From: an uncultured Psychroflexus sp. | GTDB taxonomy: Bacteria; Bacteroidota; Bacteroidia; Flavobacteriales; Flavobacteriaceae | Direction: 5' to 3' | Assembly: GCA_913056525.1 (NCBI GenBank) | Contig: CAJXLO010000003.1 | Span: 1 to 64,000, forward strand | DNA: 64,000 nucleotides | Shown: positions 47,354-56,211 of the stretch, one piece after another | Layout: the number at the start of each line of letters is the position of its first letter | Position numbering within the stretch: the stretch's first letter is position 1 | Program-made: the position numbers and the translations under genes | Notes under the pieces: model-generated | Database searches by the model: none | Seen by the model: only the letters and a program-made list of their open reading frames with translations | What the model was told of the DNA's origin: nothing

Positions 47354-48058
47354 TCAAGCAAATATATCCTTTACTACCGCATAAGACCTTGGAATTCTAA
47401 AATCTGGAATCATTGTGCGGTAGTAAATCATCAGTATGTTCAAAATTCCCAACTTTTCCTTTTTTTCTATTTTGAATTGATGGGATGTTGTTATATCTAT
47501 TCCCTGATGCAAAATTTGCTCAAGCCTTTTAATGTTCTTAGGGTCAAATTTAAGTTGGGTATCAAAAGTTTCTTTCTCAATGTTCTCATTCAAATGATAT
47601 AGTTCAGGATAAATACCTAAGTATCGGGAAAAGCCTACTAAAAAAGCAATGTGGAAATTTTGGGTGCTTTCATGGGTGTCGAGCCAATAGATCGCATTTT
47701 CCAAATAGCTGAACATGTTTTCATTGACCTCTTCCTCCTGGATAGCATTTTCAACGATCTCTGTCAACAAAAAGACGATACTGGATTTCCTGATATCTTG
47801 ATGAATATGGGTTAGAGGTAAGTCTATATTAATCTCTTTGAAGTAAAGTAAATTCTTGTTTTCCCTGTACTGAAAGGTAGCCCACAATATATTAAAAGGG
47901 AGAAAGTAGCTCATTCCCGTTTTCTTTTTACCGGACCTTCTGGCACCTTTCACCAGGAACGAAAGCTTCCCCAGTTCCTTTGAGAAACATTTTATGATGA
48001 GATCAGCATCCGCGTATTTTATGGTAGATAAGATGATTATCTTAGAACGAGTATACAT
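47354..48058 (-). CDS. recO: DNA repair protein RecO
   Basis: RecO anneals DNA and helps load RecA at gaps together with RecR. The 234-residue protein has the OB-fold start (SKIIILSTIKYADADLIIKCFSKE, split by a polar turn), the ARRSGKKKTGM basic loop and the helical C-terminal domain. The cysteine zinc motif of many RecO proteins is absent, as is usual in Bacteroidota. Its ATG overlaps the porZ stop codon by one base (TAATG), and it ends one base from the convergent sdhB gene. Confidence 0.92.
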   Translation of the reverse strand: MYTRSKIIILSTIKYADADLIIKCFSKELGKLSFLVKGARRSGKKKTGMSYFLPFNILWATFQYRENKNLLYFKEINIDLPLTHIHQDIRKSSIVFLLTEIVENAIQEEEVNENMFSYLENAIYWLDTHESTQNFHIAFLVGFSRYLGIYPELYHLNENIEKETFDTQLKFDPKNIKRLEQILHQGIDITTSHQFKIEKKEKLGILNILMIYYRTMIPDFRIPRSYAVVKDIFA

Positions 48059-50346
48059 TATCGGATGACCATTATCTTTTCCACCTTAGTTTCCACCTGA
48101 TCTGCTCCGGTCACCAGCACCAGGTAAACACCAGATGAAACTTTATGTTTCCCAAATGCTCTGGTATCCCATTGAACACTTCCACCGCTTGAGTCTTCTT
48201 CAAAGACCAGATTACCTGTAATATCGGTAATTTTCACATTGGCATTATCGGTTAGTCCTTCTATGGTCACCTGACCATTAAAATCAGGTTTTACCGGATT
48301 AGGGAATATCTTAATTTCAGACAGATCATCTTCAGCGTTCGTAACCCGCGTTTGGAAAGATACCAGTCCTTTTGTAGTAGCAAAGAAAACATTGCCATTT
48401 TCACCATTAATACCTAAACTAATCACCTGATCACTTGGCAATGGAGAATTATCCCTGGTAAACCTGTTCAGCGTTTCCTGACCATTTGGGCTAACCTGGA
48501 AGACCCCGGACGATGATGTGGCGATCCATTTGTTATTAGCTCCATCTACTTGTATGTCTGTAATAGTCTGTTCGAATAATAGTTCTTGAGGTGTTCCGTT
48601 ATCATCAAAGATGATCGGTGAGATATTAAGCCTTGCTTCCGGGTCGAATACCGCTGATGGGTTAAAGAAAACGCGCAAACCCCGGTTAGTACCAATCCAC
48701 AGATTTCCGTTATTATCAAAGCTTAATGCGGTAATATTAGGGTTTGATGCAAATACTTCCGGGAAATCAACTCCAGTGTCAGCTGAGGTCGCCGCTTCGC
48801 TTTGCTCCGTTTCAGGATCATAAGCAATGATGCCTTCCCTGATGGTGGAGAAATAAAGATCGCCTGACGGACTTGCTACAACTTTAGCAATTGCTGTCCC
48901 TAAAGGATTGTTTAGACCATCAGAGGTATCATATACCTGGAAATCACCTTCTCTGTTCAAGCTCTTTAAAGGGTTTTCGGTCAGAGAATTCGTAAAGAAA
49001 AGTTGATCATCCACAAAAACAGTTGATCCGATCCTGTTATCATCAGAATTACTGACTACACCGCTAATAGCAGAATTATTAGCGTTATAATTTTGTACTA
49101 ATGTATCATTCTCTATGACCAGTATACCATCAAAATAGCTGCTTATATAAACTCTATTCCTATCTTGCGGGTCAATGGTAATGTGCGATAGCTCCGCGAG
49201 GTTATCAATTTCTTCAACCCTTTGGTTTATCCATTTCCCATTTTTGAAATGACTTATACCACGTCTGTTCAACGGATAAGGATTATAAAATATAGAATAT
49301 TCCCCGTAGACGGCCCATATTTCATTATTGGCAACAGCAATATTGAACATCCGGTTTTGTAAAGGGCCATTCGGACTTAGGAAATCGAGCTCATTTGATG
49401 CGTTCATCTTGATAAGACCAACCGAGCCATCTCCCAGGAAAAGATTATTTTCTGGACCGATATAAGCGGTTTTAAGGTTCGTGTTTTCATCTTCAAAACC
49501 GGTGAATAACAGGTTGCTTTGTCCATTTGTATCAAAATTTACCACGCGTTCTTTTCCAACGATAAGAAGTGAATCGCCATTTGACTTCATTTCCCTGACA
49601 TTAAAATTGAACTGGTCTACAAAATTAATGCTATTTCCATCAGTGACCCTTACAAGTACATTGTTCAATTGCATGGCGAAAACATCATTGTTCACGTTCG
49701 CTATATACTTGAAGTTGAGCGAACTGATGGATTGCCATTCATTAAAATCGATAAGGTTCGGGTTGTCCAGACTGGCAAATTTAATACCATTACCTATAGT
49801 GGCCGCATATATGATATTTTCACTGATGGTGATCTGGTTGACGATGACCTCTTGGCCTGCATCACCTATAAAGAAAGTGTCACCAAATTCGAGGTTTTCA
49901 AGGTCATAGGTGACGATGCCAAAATCCGTAGCGATATATGCTCTATTATCCTTTATCAAAAATTGGTTGATCTGTTTTTGATCCGGTGCTATGTTCTGAT
50001 TATCCAGGATATCTACCACGAACTTTACTTCATTCGTTATTCTGTTATAGATTTGTATCAATCCGTTCTGATAGCCTAATAATATGATGTTCCTGTCCTG
50101 TACTGACCTTAAAGAACTTATTTCATCACCGGAAAGTCCTTGAACGGTCGAAAACTTCTTAACCGCTTCAGTGCTCATATCATAACTAAAAAACGAATTC
50201 TCAGCTCCGACGATCAGTTCATTATCACCTTCTTCTATCTGTTGGATATTAAAGTAGGAAAAGTAGCCTTTCCAACTAAGGGTGTCATTTTGGCCATAAC
50301 TAAAGAAGACCAAGGTAAACATTGTAATAGAGAAACAGCGTTTCAT
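48058..50346 (-). CDS. porZ: Type IX secretion system protein PorZ
   Basis: PorZ works with the PorU sortase at the cell surface to attach anionic lipopolysaccharide to exported proteins in Porphyromonas. I start at the ATG at 50346 (MKRCFSITMFTLVFFSYGQ, signal peptide), giving 762 residues. Two seven-bladed-propeller-like regions with repeated D-N-G-N-x-W-I-G-T turns (for example DNNGNLWIGTNRGLRVF) fill most of the protein, and a C-terminal type IX sorting domain follows (FPNPV, SSGVYLVLV, KIMVIR). The pairing with recO is typical of Flavobacteriaceae. In Flavobacteriaceae the exact chemistry is unproven. Confidence 0.92.
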   Translation of the reverse strand: MKRCFSITMFTLVFFSYGQNDTLSWKGYFSYFNIQQIEEGDNELIVGAENSFFSYDMSTEAVKKFSTVQGLSGDEISSLRSVQDRNIILLGYQNGLIQIYNRITNEVKFVVDILDNQNIAPDQKQINQFLIKDNRAYIATDFGIVTYDLENLEFGDTFFIGDAGQEVIVNQITISENIIYAATIGNGIKFASLDNPNLIDFNEWQSISSLNFKYIANVNNDVFAMQLNNVLVRVTDGNSINFVDQFNFNVREMKSNGDSLLIVGKERVVNFDTNGQSNLLFTGFEDENTNLKTAYIGPENNLFLGDGSVGLIKMNASNELDFLSPNGPLQNRMFNIAVANNEIWAVYGEYSIFYNPYPLNRRGISHFKNGKWINQRVEEIDNLAELSHITIDPQDRNRVYISSYFDGILVIENDTLVQNYNANNSAISGVVSNSDDNRIGSTVFVDDQLFFTNSLTENPLKSLNREGDFQVYDTSDGLNNPLGTAIAKVVASPSGDLYFSTIREGIIAYDPETEQSEAATSADTGVDFPEVFASNPNITALSFDNNGNLWIGTNRGLRVFFNPSAVFDPEARLNISPIIFDDNGTPQELLFEQTITDIQVDGANNKWIATSSSGVFQVSPNGQETLNRFTRDNSPLPSDQVISLGINGENGNVFFATTKGLVSFQTRVTNAEDDLSEIKIFPNPVKPDFNGQVTIEGLTDNANVKITDITGNLVFEEDSSGGSVQWDTRAFGKHKVSSGVYLVLVTGADQVETKVEKIMVIR

Positions 50347-50724
50347 TAAGTTTTTAGAATATAAACTTTGCAAATTAAACATTTATTACCTGAAGTATGA
50401 ACTATTCAGTGATCAACTTGTTTTATTCACGGATTCAACAATATGTTCGTTCAATTTTTTTCAACTGATGATCAAGTTCCAACATCAAAGGGAATAATGA
50501 TAAAAGATGTTCAGAAAAAAGGTGACCTATAGAAATTTGAACAGACATCTAAATATTATCTTATCATTATGTGGTTTATCTTTATCATGTTAATTAACAT
50601 TCCTGACTTTACGACTGCTATTTAATTATATGGTCTTATATTAGCCAGAGTTATTTTATTGTTATCATTTAAGCAGGAAAAGGAACCCATAATGCACTTT
50701 ATCCGTGTCGGGTGAAAATAATTT
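50347..50724. other. Intergenic region between divergent porZ and the 50777 gene
   Basis: About 380 bases carry no credible gene. Near its left end the minus strand reads TTAATTTG, one mismatch from TAnnTTTG, a possible porZ -7 element. Nothing else was found. Confidence 0.5.
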
Positions 50725-50754
50725 TTTGATAAGTGTTTTGTTTTTATATATTTG
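50725..50754 (+). promoter_or_regulatory. Promoter of the 50777 gene
   Basis: TTTG (50725-50728) and TATATTTG (50747-50754) are 18 bases apart, a good -33/-7 pair. The -7 element ends 22 bases before the chosen ATG, and an upstream ATG-rich frame would start inside this promoter. Confidence 0.7.
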
Positions 50755-50776
50755 CCAGCAGTATATGTTTAAAGTT

Positions 50777-51556
50777 ATGAAAACCAATCTATCTAAATTA
50801 ACTTTTATATTTTTCATACTGATAACTTTTCATTCGAATGGTCAAGAACTTTTCAATGAACTCAGTATAGGTGTTGGACCAGTCTCTTTCAGAGGGGATT
50901 ACGGTGAAAATCAAGATAATGAGACCAATCTTGGGAATACAGGTTTTGGGCTTTCTCTTACTCATTTTCTGAATTTCGCTTATGGTCGTAATTCTGGTTC
51001 ATACTTTGCTGAACATTTTAAGTTACGTACTCAATTGTTATATCAAAATACTTCACTCGAACATTTTGGAAGCTATGCGGACGGTCAAGGTGATGACGCT
51101 ATAAAATTAAGAGCCATGACCGGAGAGGTCAGTTCTTTTGAAATAGGTACAGGACTTCAGTGGTTCTACAAAGAGATAAGAGAATATGAAAGAAGTGTCA
51201 ACACCTTATCTCCATATGCAGGCTTTGGCATAGGTGCCATATTTTCAAGCCCTTCCCACGAGACCTCTTTACCTGGCAACCTAGGCTCAACAACTAACAC
51301 TTTTCCTACATTCTTACCAGATCCAGCATCTGGCGAGAAAAATCCGATAAGTAACGATTCTGAAACTGCTTTTGCCGTTAACTTTCAGGCGGGTACACTT
51401 TACAGGTTAGATGAAAGAAGTGATATTTTCTTAGAAGCGAGATGGCATTTCTACTCTTCTGATTTCGTTGATGGATTATCCCCGATAGGAGGTCAAAACA
51501 AAAGCAATGATTGGAGCTTCTGGTTAGCTGTTGGCTACGTCTATTATTTTGATTAA
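50777..51556 (+). CDS. Outer-membrane protein, THC0290_0291-like
   Basis: I start at the ATG at 50777 (MKTNLSKLTFIFFILITFHSNGQ, signal peptide); the frame upstream overlaps the promoter. The 259-residue product has glycine- and aromatic-rich strands (IGVGPVSFRGDYGENQ, PYAGFGIGAIF, FLEARWHFYSSDFVDGL) and ends in VGYVYYFD, typical of a beta-barrel. GPVSFRGDYG is a pattern I recall from the flavobacterial THC0290_0291 family of unknown function. It sits alone between porZ and the histidine kinase gene. Confidence 0.7.
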   Translation: MKTNLSKLTFIFFILITFHSNGQELFNELSIGVGPVSFRGDYGENQDNETNLGNTGFGLSLTHFLNFAYGRNSGSYFAEHFKLRTQLLYQNTSLEHFGSYADGQGDDAIKLRAMTGEVSSFEIGTGLQWFYKEIREYERSVNTLSPYAGFGIGAIFSSPSHETSLPGNLGSTTNTFPTFLPDPASGEKNPISNDSETAFAVNFQAGTLYRLDERSDIFLEARWHFYSSDFVDGLSPIGGQNKSNDWSFWLAVGYVYYFD

Positions 51557-51628
51557 AAACTGAGCGGTCTTCACCTACTTTTCAACAAAAAATTATCTTT
51601 GTATCCCATAATCATTTGATACGGGATA

Positions 51629-52876
51629 TTGTTCATAAAAAGTAAATATTCAGAAGCTTTTAAGATACTCTTTGAGGGTATATCTGAGGCTATATTGATA
51701 GTTGACAGTAAACTGAGGATATTAGATATGAACGCTTCAGCGGAAAAACTTTTTCAATACAAGTATGAAGAGCTCTTAGAATATTCAATTAACAAATTGA
51801 TTCCTGAAAGGTTCCATCATGCGCACGACCGATATGCCCACGCGTTCATAGAAAAAGGAGAGAAGCGACAAATGGGCTCAGACAGAGAGATTTCCGGTGT
51901 TAAGAAAAATGGTGAGGAATTTCCTCTAGAGGCAGGACTCAACCCTTTTACTTTAAACGGTGAGGTTTTTACTATGGTGCTTATCACCGATATTACAATT
52001 AGAAAGGAGAGAGAAGCAGAGATCAAAAGGCTTAACAGGTCATTAGAGGAAAAGGTAAAGGAAAGGACCGCAGAGCTAGAGGCTATAGTAGAGAAGTTAG
52101 AACGGTCCAATTCACAACTTCAAAGTGAGATAAAAAAAAGAAAACAAGCCGAAAATAAGATAAAGGATGCTCTGACCAAAGAGAAGGAGCTCAATGAACT
52201 AAAATCCAAGTTCCTTTCACTGGTCTCCCACGAGTTCAAGACCCCGCTTAGTGGGATACTCAGCTCCTCAACCCTTGCTAGTAAATACACTAAAACCTCT
52301 CAACAAGATAAAAGGGAGAAACATTTACAGACCATTAAGAACAAGGTACACTATCTAACCGGTATTTTGAACGATTTCTTATCTTTAGAACGCTTAGAGT
52401 CAGGAAATGTGAATTACAAGTTTGAGAAGTTCAGCCTGCAGAGCCTTGTGAATGAAGTTGTCTATAACGCGAACATCACCTTGAAATCCAATCAGAACCT
52501 GGACTATACTGGTGATTTTAACGATATGATACTTTATCAGGATAAAGGAGTGCTTGAGCTAGCTTTATCCAACCTTTTGGGAAACGCGATCAAATATTCA
52601 AAAGAAGATGCACTTATCAAGTTCGTCATTGATAGCAATGAAAGCAAGGTGTTCTTTGAGGTGCACGATGAAGGCTTGGGTATCCCTCAGAAAGATCAAA
52701 AACACATTTTTGACCGATATTTTAGGGCGGAGAACGTAGCCAATCAGCAGGGAACGGGAATAGGTTTGAACATTACCAGGACTCACATCAACAATCTAGG
52801 AGGAGATATCTCTTTCCGGAGTAAAGAAGGGTCAGGAACCAGTTTTTATATTTCAATACCTAAAGAACATGACTAA
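51629..52876 (+). CDS. PAS-domain sensor histidine kinase
   Basis: The 415-residue kinase has no membrane helix, so it senses a cytoplasmic signal. A PAS domain spans about residues 8-125 (DMNASAEKLFQY), followed by a coiled coil (about 130-190), the H-box SLVSHEFKTPLSGIL with H201, an N-box LLGNAIKYSKEDA, and G-boxes (DEGLGIPQKDQ, GTGIGLNITR). The frame starts with TTG at 51629, as no ATG precedes the PAS domain; a -7 type TATCTTTG lies at 51594-51601. It overlaps the response regulator gene by 8 bases. No heme- or flavin-binding motif was recognised in the PAS domain. Confidence 0.9.
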   Translation: MFIKSKYSEAFKILFEGISEAILIVDSKLRILDMNASAEKLFQYKYEELLEYSINKLIPERFHHAHDRYAHAFIEKGEKRQMGSDREISGVKKNGEEFPLEAGLNPFTLNGEVFTMVLITDITIRKEREAEIKRLNRSLEEKVKERTAELEAIVEKLERSNSQLQSEIKKRKQAENKIKDALTKEKELNELKSKFLSLVSHEFKTPLSGILSSSTLASKYTKTSQQDKREKHLQTIKNKVHYLTGILNDFLSLERLESGNVNYKFEKFSLQSLVNEVVYNANITLKSNQNLDYTGDFNDMILYQDKGVLELALSNLLGNAIKYSKEDALIKFVIDSNESKVFFEVHDEGLGIPQKDQKHIFDRYFRAENVANQQGTGIGLNITRTHINNLGGDISFRSKEGSGTSFYISIPKEHD

Positions 52877-53891
52877 AAAGATATTATTAATTGAGGATGA
52901 TGAAACAGTAAGGGAGAACACCGCTGAAATATTAGAACTATCTAATTATCAGGTGAATGTCGCTGTAAATGGTAAAAAAGGAGTGGAAGCTGCAAGGTCA
53001 GTAGTTCCTGATATTATTGTATGCGATATTATGATGCCAGAGATGGACGGATATGAAGTGCTTAATGAGCTTTCCCATGACCTGAAAACCTCAGGTATAC
53101 CCTTCATATTCCTTTCCGCTAAAACAGACCATAAAGACGTAAGAAAAGGAATGAACCTGGGAGCTGATGATTATCTGACCAAACCCTTTGAAGAAGAAGA
53201 ACTTATTACGGCTATAGAAAGCAGGATCGCCAAGACAGAGATATTAGAGAAGTCCAAGCCCGTCGATGATTATTCCATCAAAAACCTAAGGAAAGAGTTG
53301 TATCAATACCCTGAACTTGAAGTAAATGAAAAAGACTATGTTTATGAACAAGGAAACCAAACTGAAGCGCTTTACCTTGTAGAAAAGGGAGTTATAAAGA
53401 CCTGTATGATCGATAAGAACGGTAAGGAACTCATCACCAACTTATGTAAGCCTGATGATATTTTTGGAGATCTATCACTTAGCGGTAAGAAGGACCAAAA
53501 AGAATATGCCATTGCCTTAGAGAACAGCCTGGTCCACAGGATACCCAAACCAGAATTGGAAAACATTATCAGGAAACATCCTAACGTACTCAAGGACTTA
53601 ATGCACATACTTGACGAACACCTTTCTGAAACAAAAGATCAGTTGTTAGAAATGGCCTATAGCAGTGTTCAGAAGAAAACGGCTCAAACGATCCTACTTT
53701 TTTCGGAAAGACTGAAGAAGAACAAACTAAGACAGATAAGGATAAGTAGAGCAGACCTTGCTGCAGTAGCTGGTATTGCATCGGAAAGCCTTATCAGGAC
53801 CCTGTCAAAGTTCAAGGAGAAAGGCATCATAGAAATAGAAGGTAGAAATATTAAGATCATTGATTTTGAAGCACTTAATGAAATCGAATAA
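52869..53891 (+). CDS. Response regulator with Crp-type output domain
   Basis: The 340-residue protein joins a receiver domain (phosphoacceptor D53 in CDIMMPEMDG, K105 in DDYLTKPF) to a cyclic-nucleotide-binding-like domain (about residues 145-245) and a C-terminal Crp/FNR helix-turn-helix (ISRADLAAVAGIASESLIRTLSKF). The usual phosphate-binding arginine cassette of cAMP-binding Crp is not clear, and there are no FNR cysteines at the N-terminus. It is likely phosphorylated by the kinase encoded just upstream (8-base overlap). A Crp-type site lies before the next gene. Confidence 0.92.
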   Translation: MTKKILLIEDDETVRENTAEILELSNYQVNVAVNGKKGVEAARSVVPDIIVCDIMMPEMDGYEVLNELSHDLKTSGIPFIFLSAKTDHKDVRKGMNLGADDYLTKPFEEEELITAIESRIAKTEILEKSKPVDDYSIKNLRKELYQYPELEVNEKDYVYEQGNQTEALYLVEKGVIKTCMIDKNGKELITNLCKPDDIFGDLSLSGKKDQKEYAIALENSLVHRIPKPELENIIRKHPNVLKDLMHILDEHLSETKDQLLEMAYSSVQKKTAQTILLFSERLKKNKLRQIRISRADLAAVAGIASESLIRTLSKFKEKGIIEIEGRNIKIIDFEALNEIE

Positions 53892-53904
53892 ATGATTTCA
53901 AATA

Positions 53905-53947
53905 TGATTTTTGTCATTTAATCCAAGCAATATTGCCACTACATTTG
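53905..53947 (+). promoter_or_regulatory. Crp-type operator and promoter of the universal stress gene
   Basis: TGA-TTTTTG-TCA (53905-53916) fits the TGA-N6-TCA dyad recognised by Crp/FNR proteins, and A/T extends the symmetry to ATGA/TCAT. The -7 element TACATTTG is at 53940-53947. With a start about 5 bases later the dyad would centre near -42, the position of class II activator sites. No good -33 TTG is seen, which fits activator dependence. Confidence 0.5.
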
Positions 53948-53966
53948 TAACTTATTACCTTCAGTT

Positions 53967-54752
53967 ATGAATGTACTATTGCTAACGGATTTTTCTTCGG
54001 GTGCCAGGCACGCCCACAAGTACGCCTTGAACCTGTTCGCAGGTACGAAGGTGAACTATTTTTTGTTGCATTCAGATGATAGTGCCGAAAGTCCCATTGA
54101 AGGGATGAAGCTGGACAAAGATGAACAGCTGGCCAATGAGGTTAAGACTTACAATGATCTTTTTCCAGAACATACTGAGCTCACAACGATAAACACATCC
54201 AGAAGTCTTATAGATGCCATAAGACATATGATGAAAGCACAAACGATAGATCTGGTCGTAATGGGTGCCAGTGGTAACTCAAAACAATTCACTCAAGAAC
54301 TAGGTAATAATACAACAAGCACGGCTACAAAGATCAAATGTCCTGTGCTCATCGTTTTTCAGGAAAGCACTATCAAGAACCCACTGAACGTGGCATTTCC
54401 TGTGGACTATACGGATAAATTACAAGTAAAGTGCGTTGAAAGGTTAAAGGCTTTGCCTACCAGCCACAAGTTTGTCATTGAAGTTTTGGAAATAAATCCT
54501 CAAAGCCCGGCATCCTCGCTTACTAAAAACTCTAAAAACATTTTAGACAAAGGCTTAGAACAATTGAACTTTATCTATAAAAAGGACATCGACCTTAATA
54601 TAAAGGAACTTGAAACATCGAACAAAAAAGAATTCGACCTGATATCTTTCGCCGCGAAGAATTTAAGTGTTTATAATAAGGTCTTCAGCCAGCTTAAGAA
54701 TATGGACAAACCATTGACAAAGCAGCCACCTTTATATATATTACACGCCTGA
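53967..54752 (+). CDS. Universal stress protein (UspA family)
   Basis: The 261-residue protein has an N-terminal Usp domain: NVLLLTDFSSGARHAHKYAL at the start and the nucleotide-binding-type loop VVMGASGNSKQF later, with the following TSTATKIKCPVLIV. The second half is a degenerate Usp-like domain without a clear ATP loop. It is oriented with the two-component genes and starts 75 bases after the response regulator. It is convergent with the next Usp gene; the two stop codons abut with no base between. Confidence 0.85.
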   Translation: MNVLLLTDFSSGARHAHKYALNLFAGTKVNYFLLHSDDSAESPIEGMKLDKDEQLANEVKTYNDLFPEHTELTTINTSRSLIDAIRHMMKAQTIDLVVMGASGNSKQFTQELGNNTTSTATKIKCPVLIVFQESTIKNPLNVAFPVDYTDKLQVKCVERLKALPTSHKFVIEVLEINPQSPASSLTKNSKNILDKGLEQLNFIYKKDIDLNIKELETSNKKEFDLISFAAKNLSVYNKVFSQLKNMDKPLTKQPPLYILHA

Positions 54753-55595
54753 TCATCCTATCTTAAAGGCAACAACTGGTATTTTTGCATGATTGACAAG
54801 GTCTTCACTTAAACTTCCATTGATGAACCTACTAATTCCTTTCCTGCCATGCGTGCCTATACAAATGACATCAAATTCAGCATCTTCTGCATACTTCACG
54901 ATACCGTCTTCCATATTTAGCTGATTTCTCACCGTAAAAGGTATATCATCTAAAGTGGCACCAACTTGATCATAGAAAACTTCTCTTCTCTTTTCAATTT
55001 CTTCAGAGGTCTTGAATTTTTTTGCAGTATTAACGAAAACAACCTCCATTGATGCTTTGAAATTAATGGCGAACCTTTTCGCTTCAAGAAATGAGCTCGC
55101 TGTCTCTGTTGCGAGGTTCGTGGCATACAGCACCTTGTTCACCTTGAAAACATCAAATTTCTTTTTTATTACCAGAACCGGAATATCGGAATGCCTCACC
55201 ACCTTCTCTGTGTTAGAGCCTATGAACAGTTCTTTAGCTCCTTTTGAGCCACTTGAACCCATGACGATCAGGTCACAACCATGTTTTTTGCTTATCTCCA
55301 TAATGCCATCAAATGCTTCGTGAAACTCAACGGTCTCATGCACTTTAATATCCTTAAGGAATTCTTTCTTCATAATAGCGCTAAACTTTTGATGGGCTAG
55401 TTTCATGAAGAAAATGGCTTCAGGAAGGTCATTTGAACTGGTATCATTATCAGCTGGGTTTATTAATTCCAATGGTAGTTCCAGCATGTGCAGCAAATAT
55501 ATCTCACAATTGTGTTCGCGAGCGATCTGTGCTGCGACTTCAAGGGCGTTTTCAGCTTGCTCAGAGAAATCTGTGGGAACTAAAATGTTTTTCAT
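54753..55595 (-). CDS. Tandem-domain universal stress protein
   Basis: I start at the ATG at 55595 (MKNILVPTDFSEQAENALEV, 280 residues), because the longer frame upstream would need a non-ATG start and has no family support. Two Usp domains are visible, each with the ATP-binding loop pattern: VMGSSGSKGAKELFIGS in the first and CIGTHGRKGISRFINGS in the second. The protein is cytoplasmic. It is convergent with the first Usp gene, stop codon to stop codon, and divergent from rimP. Confidence 0.93.
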   Translation of the reverse strand: MKNILVPTDFSEQAENALEVAAQIAREHNCEIYLLHMLELPLELINPADNDTSSNDLPEAIFFMKLAHQKFSAIMKKEFLKDIKVHETVEFHEAFDGIMEISKKHGCDLIVMGSSGSKGAKELFIGSNTEKVVRHSDIPVLVIKKKFDVFKVNKVLYATNLATETASSFLEAKRFAINFKASMEVVFVNTAKKFKTSEEIEKRREVFYDQVGATLDDIPFTVRNQLNMEDGIVKYAEDAEFDVICIGTHGRKGISRFINGSLSEDLVNHAKIPVVAFKIG

Positions 55596-55673
55596 AATAA
55601 ATGATTTATAAAATTTTAAAATTAAGAAAAAAAAATGACGGGTTAAAGATCTTTTCGAGTTCATTTTTTATTT

Positions 55674-55681
55674 TATATTTG
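55674..55681 (+). promoter_or_regulatory. -7 element of the rimP-nusA-infB operon
   Basis: TATATTTG matches TAnnTTTG. A T-rich segment (TTTTC, 55652-55656) lies near the -33 position. Transcription should start near 55687, about 7 bases before the leader hairpin. Confidence 0.65.
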
Positions 55682-55693
55682 CATGACTATTAT

Positions 55694-55717
55694 GAGGGGA
55701 CATTGTCCCCTCTTTTT
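55694..55717 (+). terminator. Leader terminator/attenuator before rimP-nusA-infB
   Basis: GAGGGGAC and GTCCCCTC form a perfect 8-base-pair stem with loop ATT, followed directly by TTTTT. It lies between the promoter and the rimP start codon, 22 bases before it. Minus-strand genes do not end here, so it can act only on the rimP-nusA-infB message. Attenuation of a message that encodes the elongation factor NusA is a reasonable reading, but is not proven. Confidence 0.75.
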
Positions 55718-55738
55718 ATAGGCTAAAATAATATATGA

Positions 55739-56209
55739 ATGGATCTTAATGAGTTTAAAGATCTTATGAATAAAGTACTGATCGACCATAATGACCTTTT
55801 CATCTTAGAACAAAACATCTCAGCTGAAAATGACATAAAGGTCGTCATAGACGGTGATAGACCTGTCAATATAGAAGACTGCAGGAAAGTAAACAAAGCA
55901 TTAGAAAAAAAACTTGAGGAAATACAGGTAAATGCTTCTGTGCAAGTGACCTCACCAGGAGTAGATGAACCTTTAAAGTTAAAGCGACAATTCCGTAAGA
56001 ACATCGGCCGAAAATTAGAGGTCATGACCAAGGACTTTAAGCTAAAAGCAAACCTAGAAGCAGTAGATGAACATAGCATCGTTTTAACCTGGAAAGCAAG
56101 GGAGAAGAAAGAGAAAGGAAAGGGAAAGATCACGAAGGAAAAAAGACAAACTATCGCTTTTGAAGATATAGAAAAAGCTGTTGTTATGATTAATTTTAAT
56201 AAAAAATAA
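55739..56209 (+). CDS. rimP: Ribosome maturation factor RimP
   Basis: RimP is needed for maturation of the 30S subunit. The 156-residue protein has the two-domain form: an N-terminal KH-like domain with the conserved ILEQNISAENDIKVVIDGD-type segment and a C-terminal Sm-like domain, with VTSPGVDEPLKLKRQFRKN between. The ATG at 55739 overlaps a five-codon out-of-frame frame starting at 55735. It is the first gene of the rimP-nusA-infB operon and is separated from nusA by 2 bases. Confidence 0.95.
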   Translation: MDLNEFKDLMNKVLIDHNDLFILEQNISAENDIKVVIDGDRPVNIEDCRKVNKALEKKLEEIQVNASVQVTSPGVDEPLKLKRQFRKNIGRKLEVMTKDFKLKANLEAVDEHSIVLTWKAREKKEKGKGKITKEKRQTIAFEDIEKAVVMINFNKK

Positions 56210-56211
56210 GT

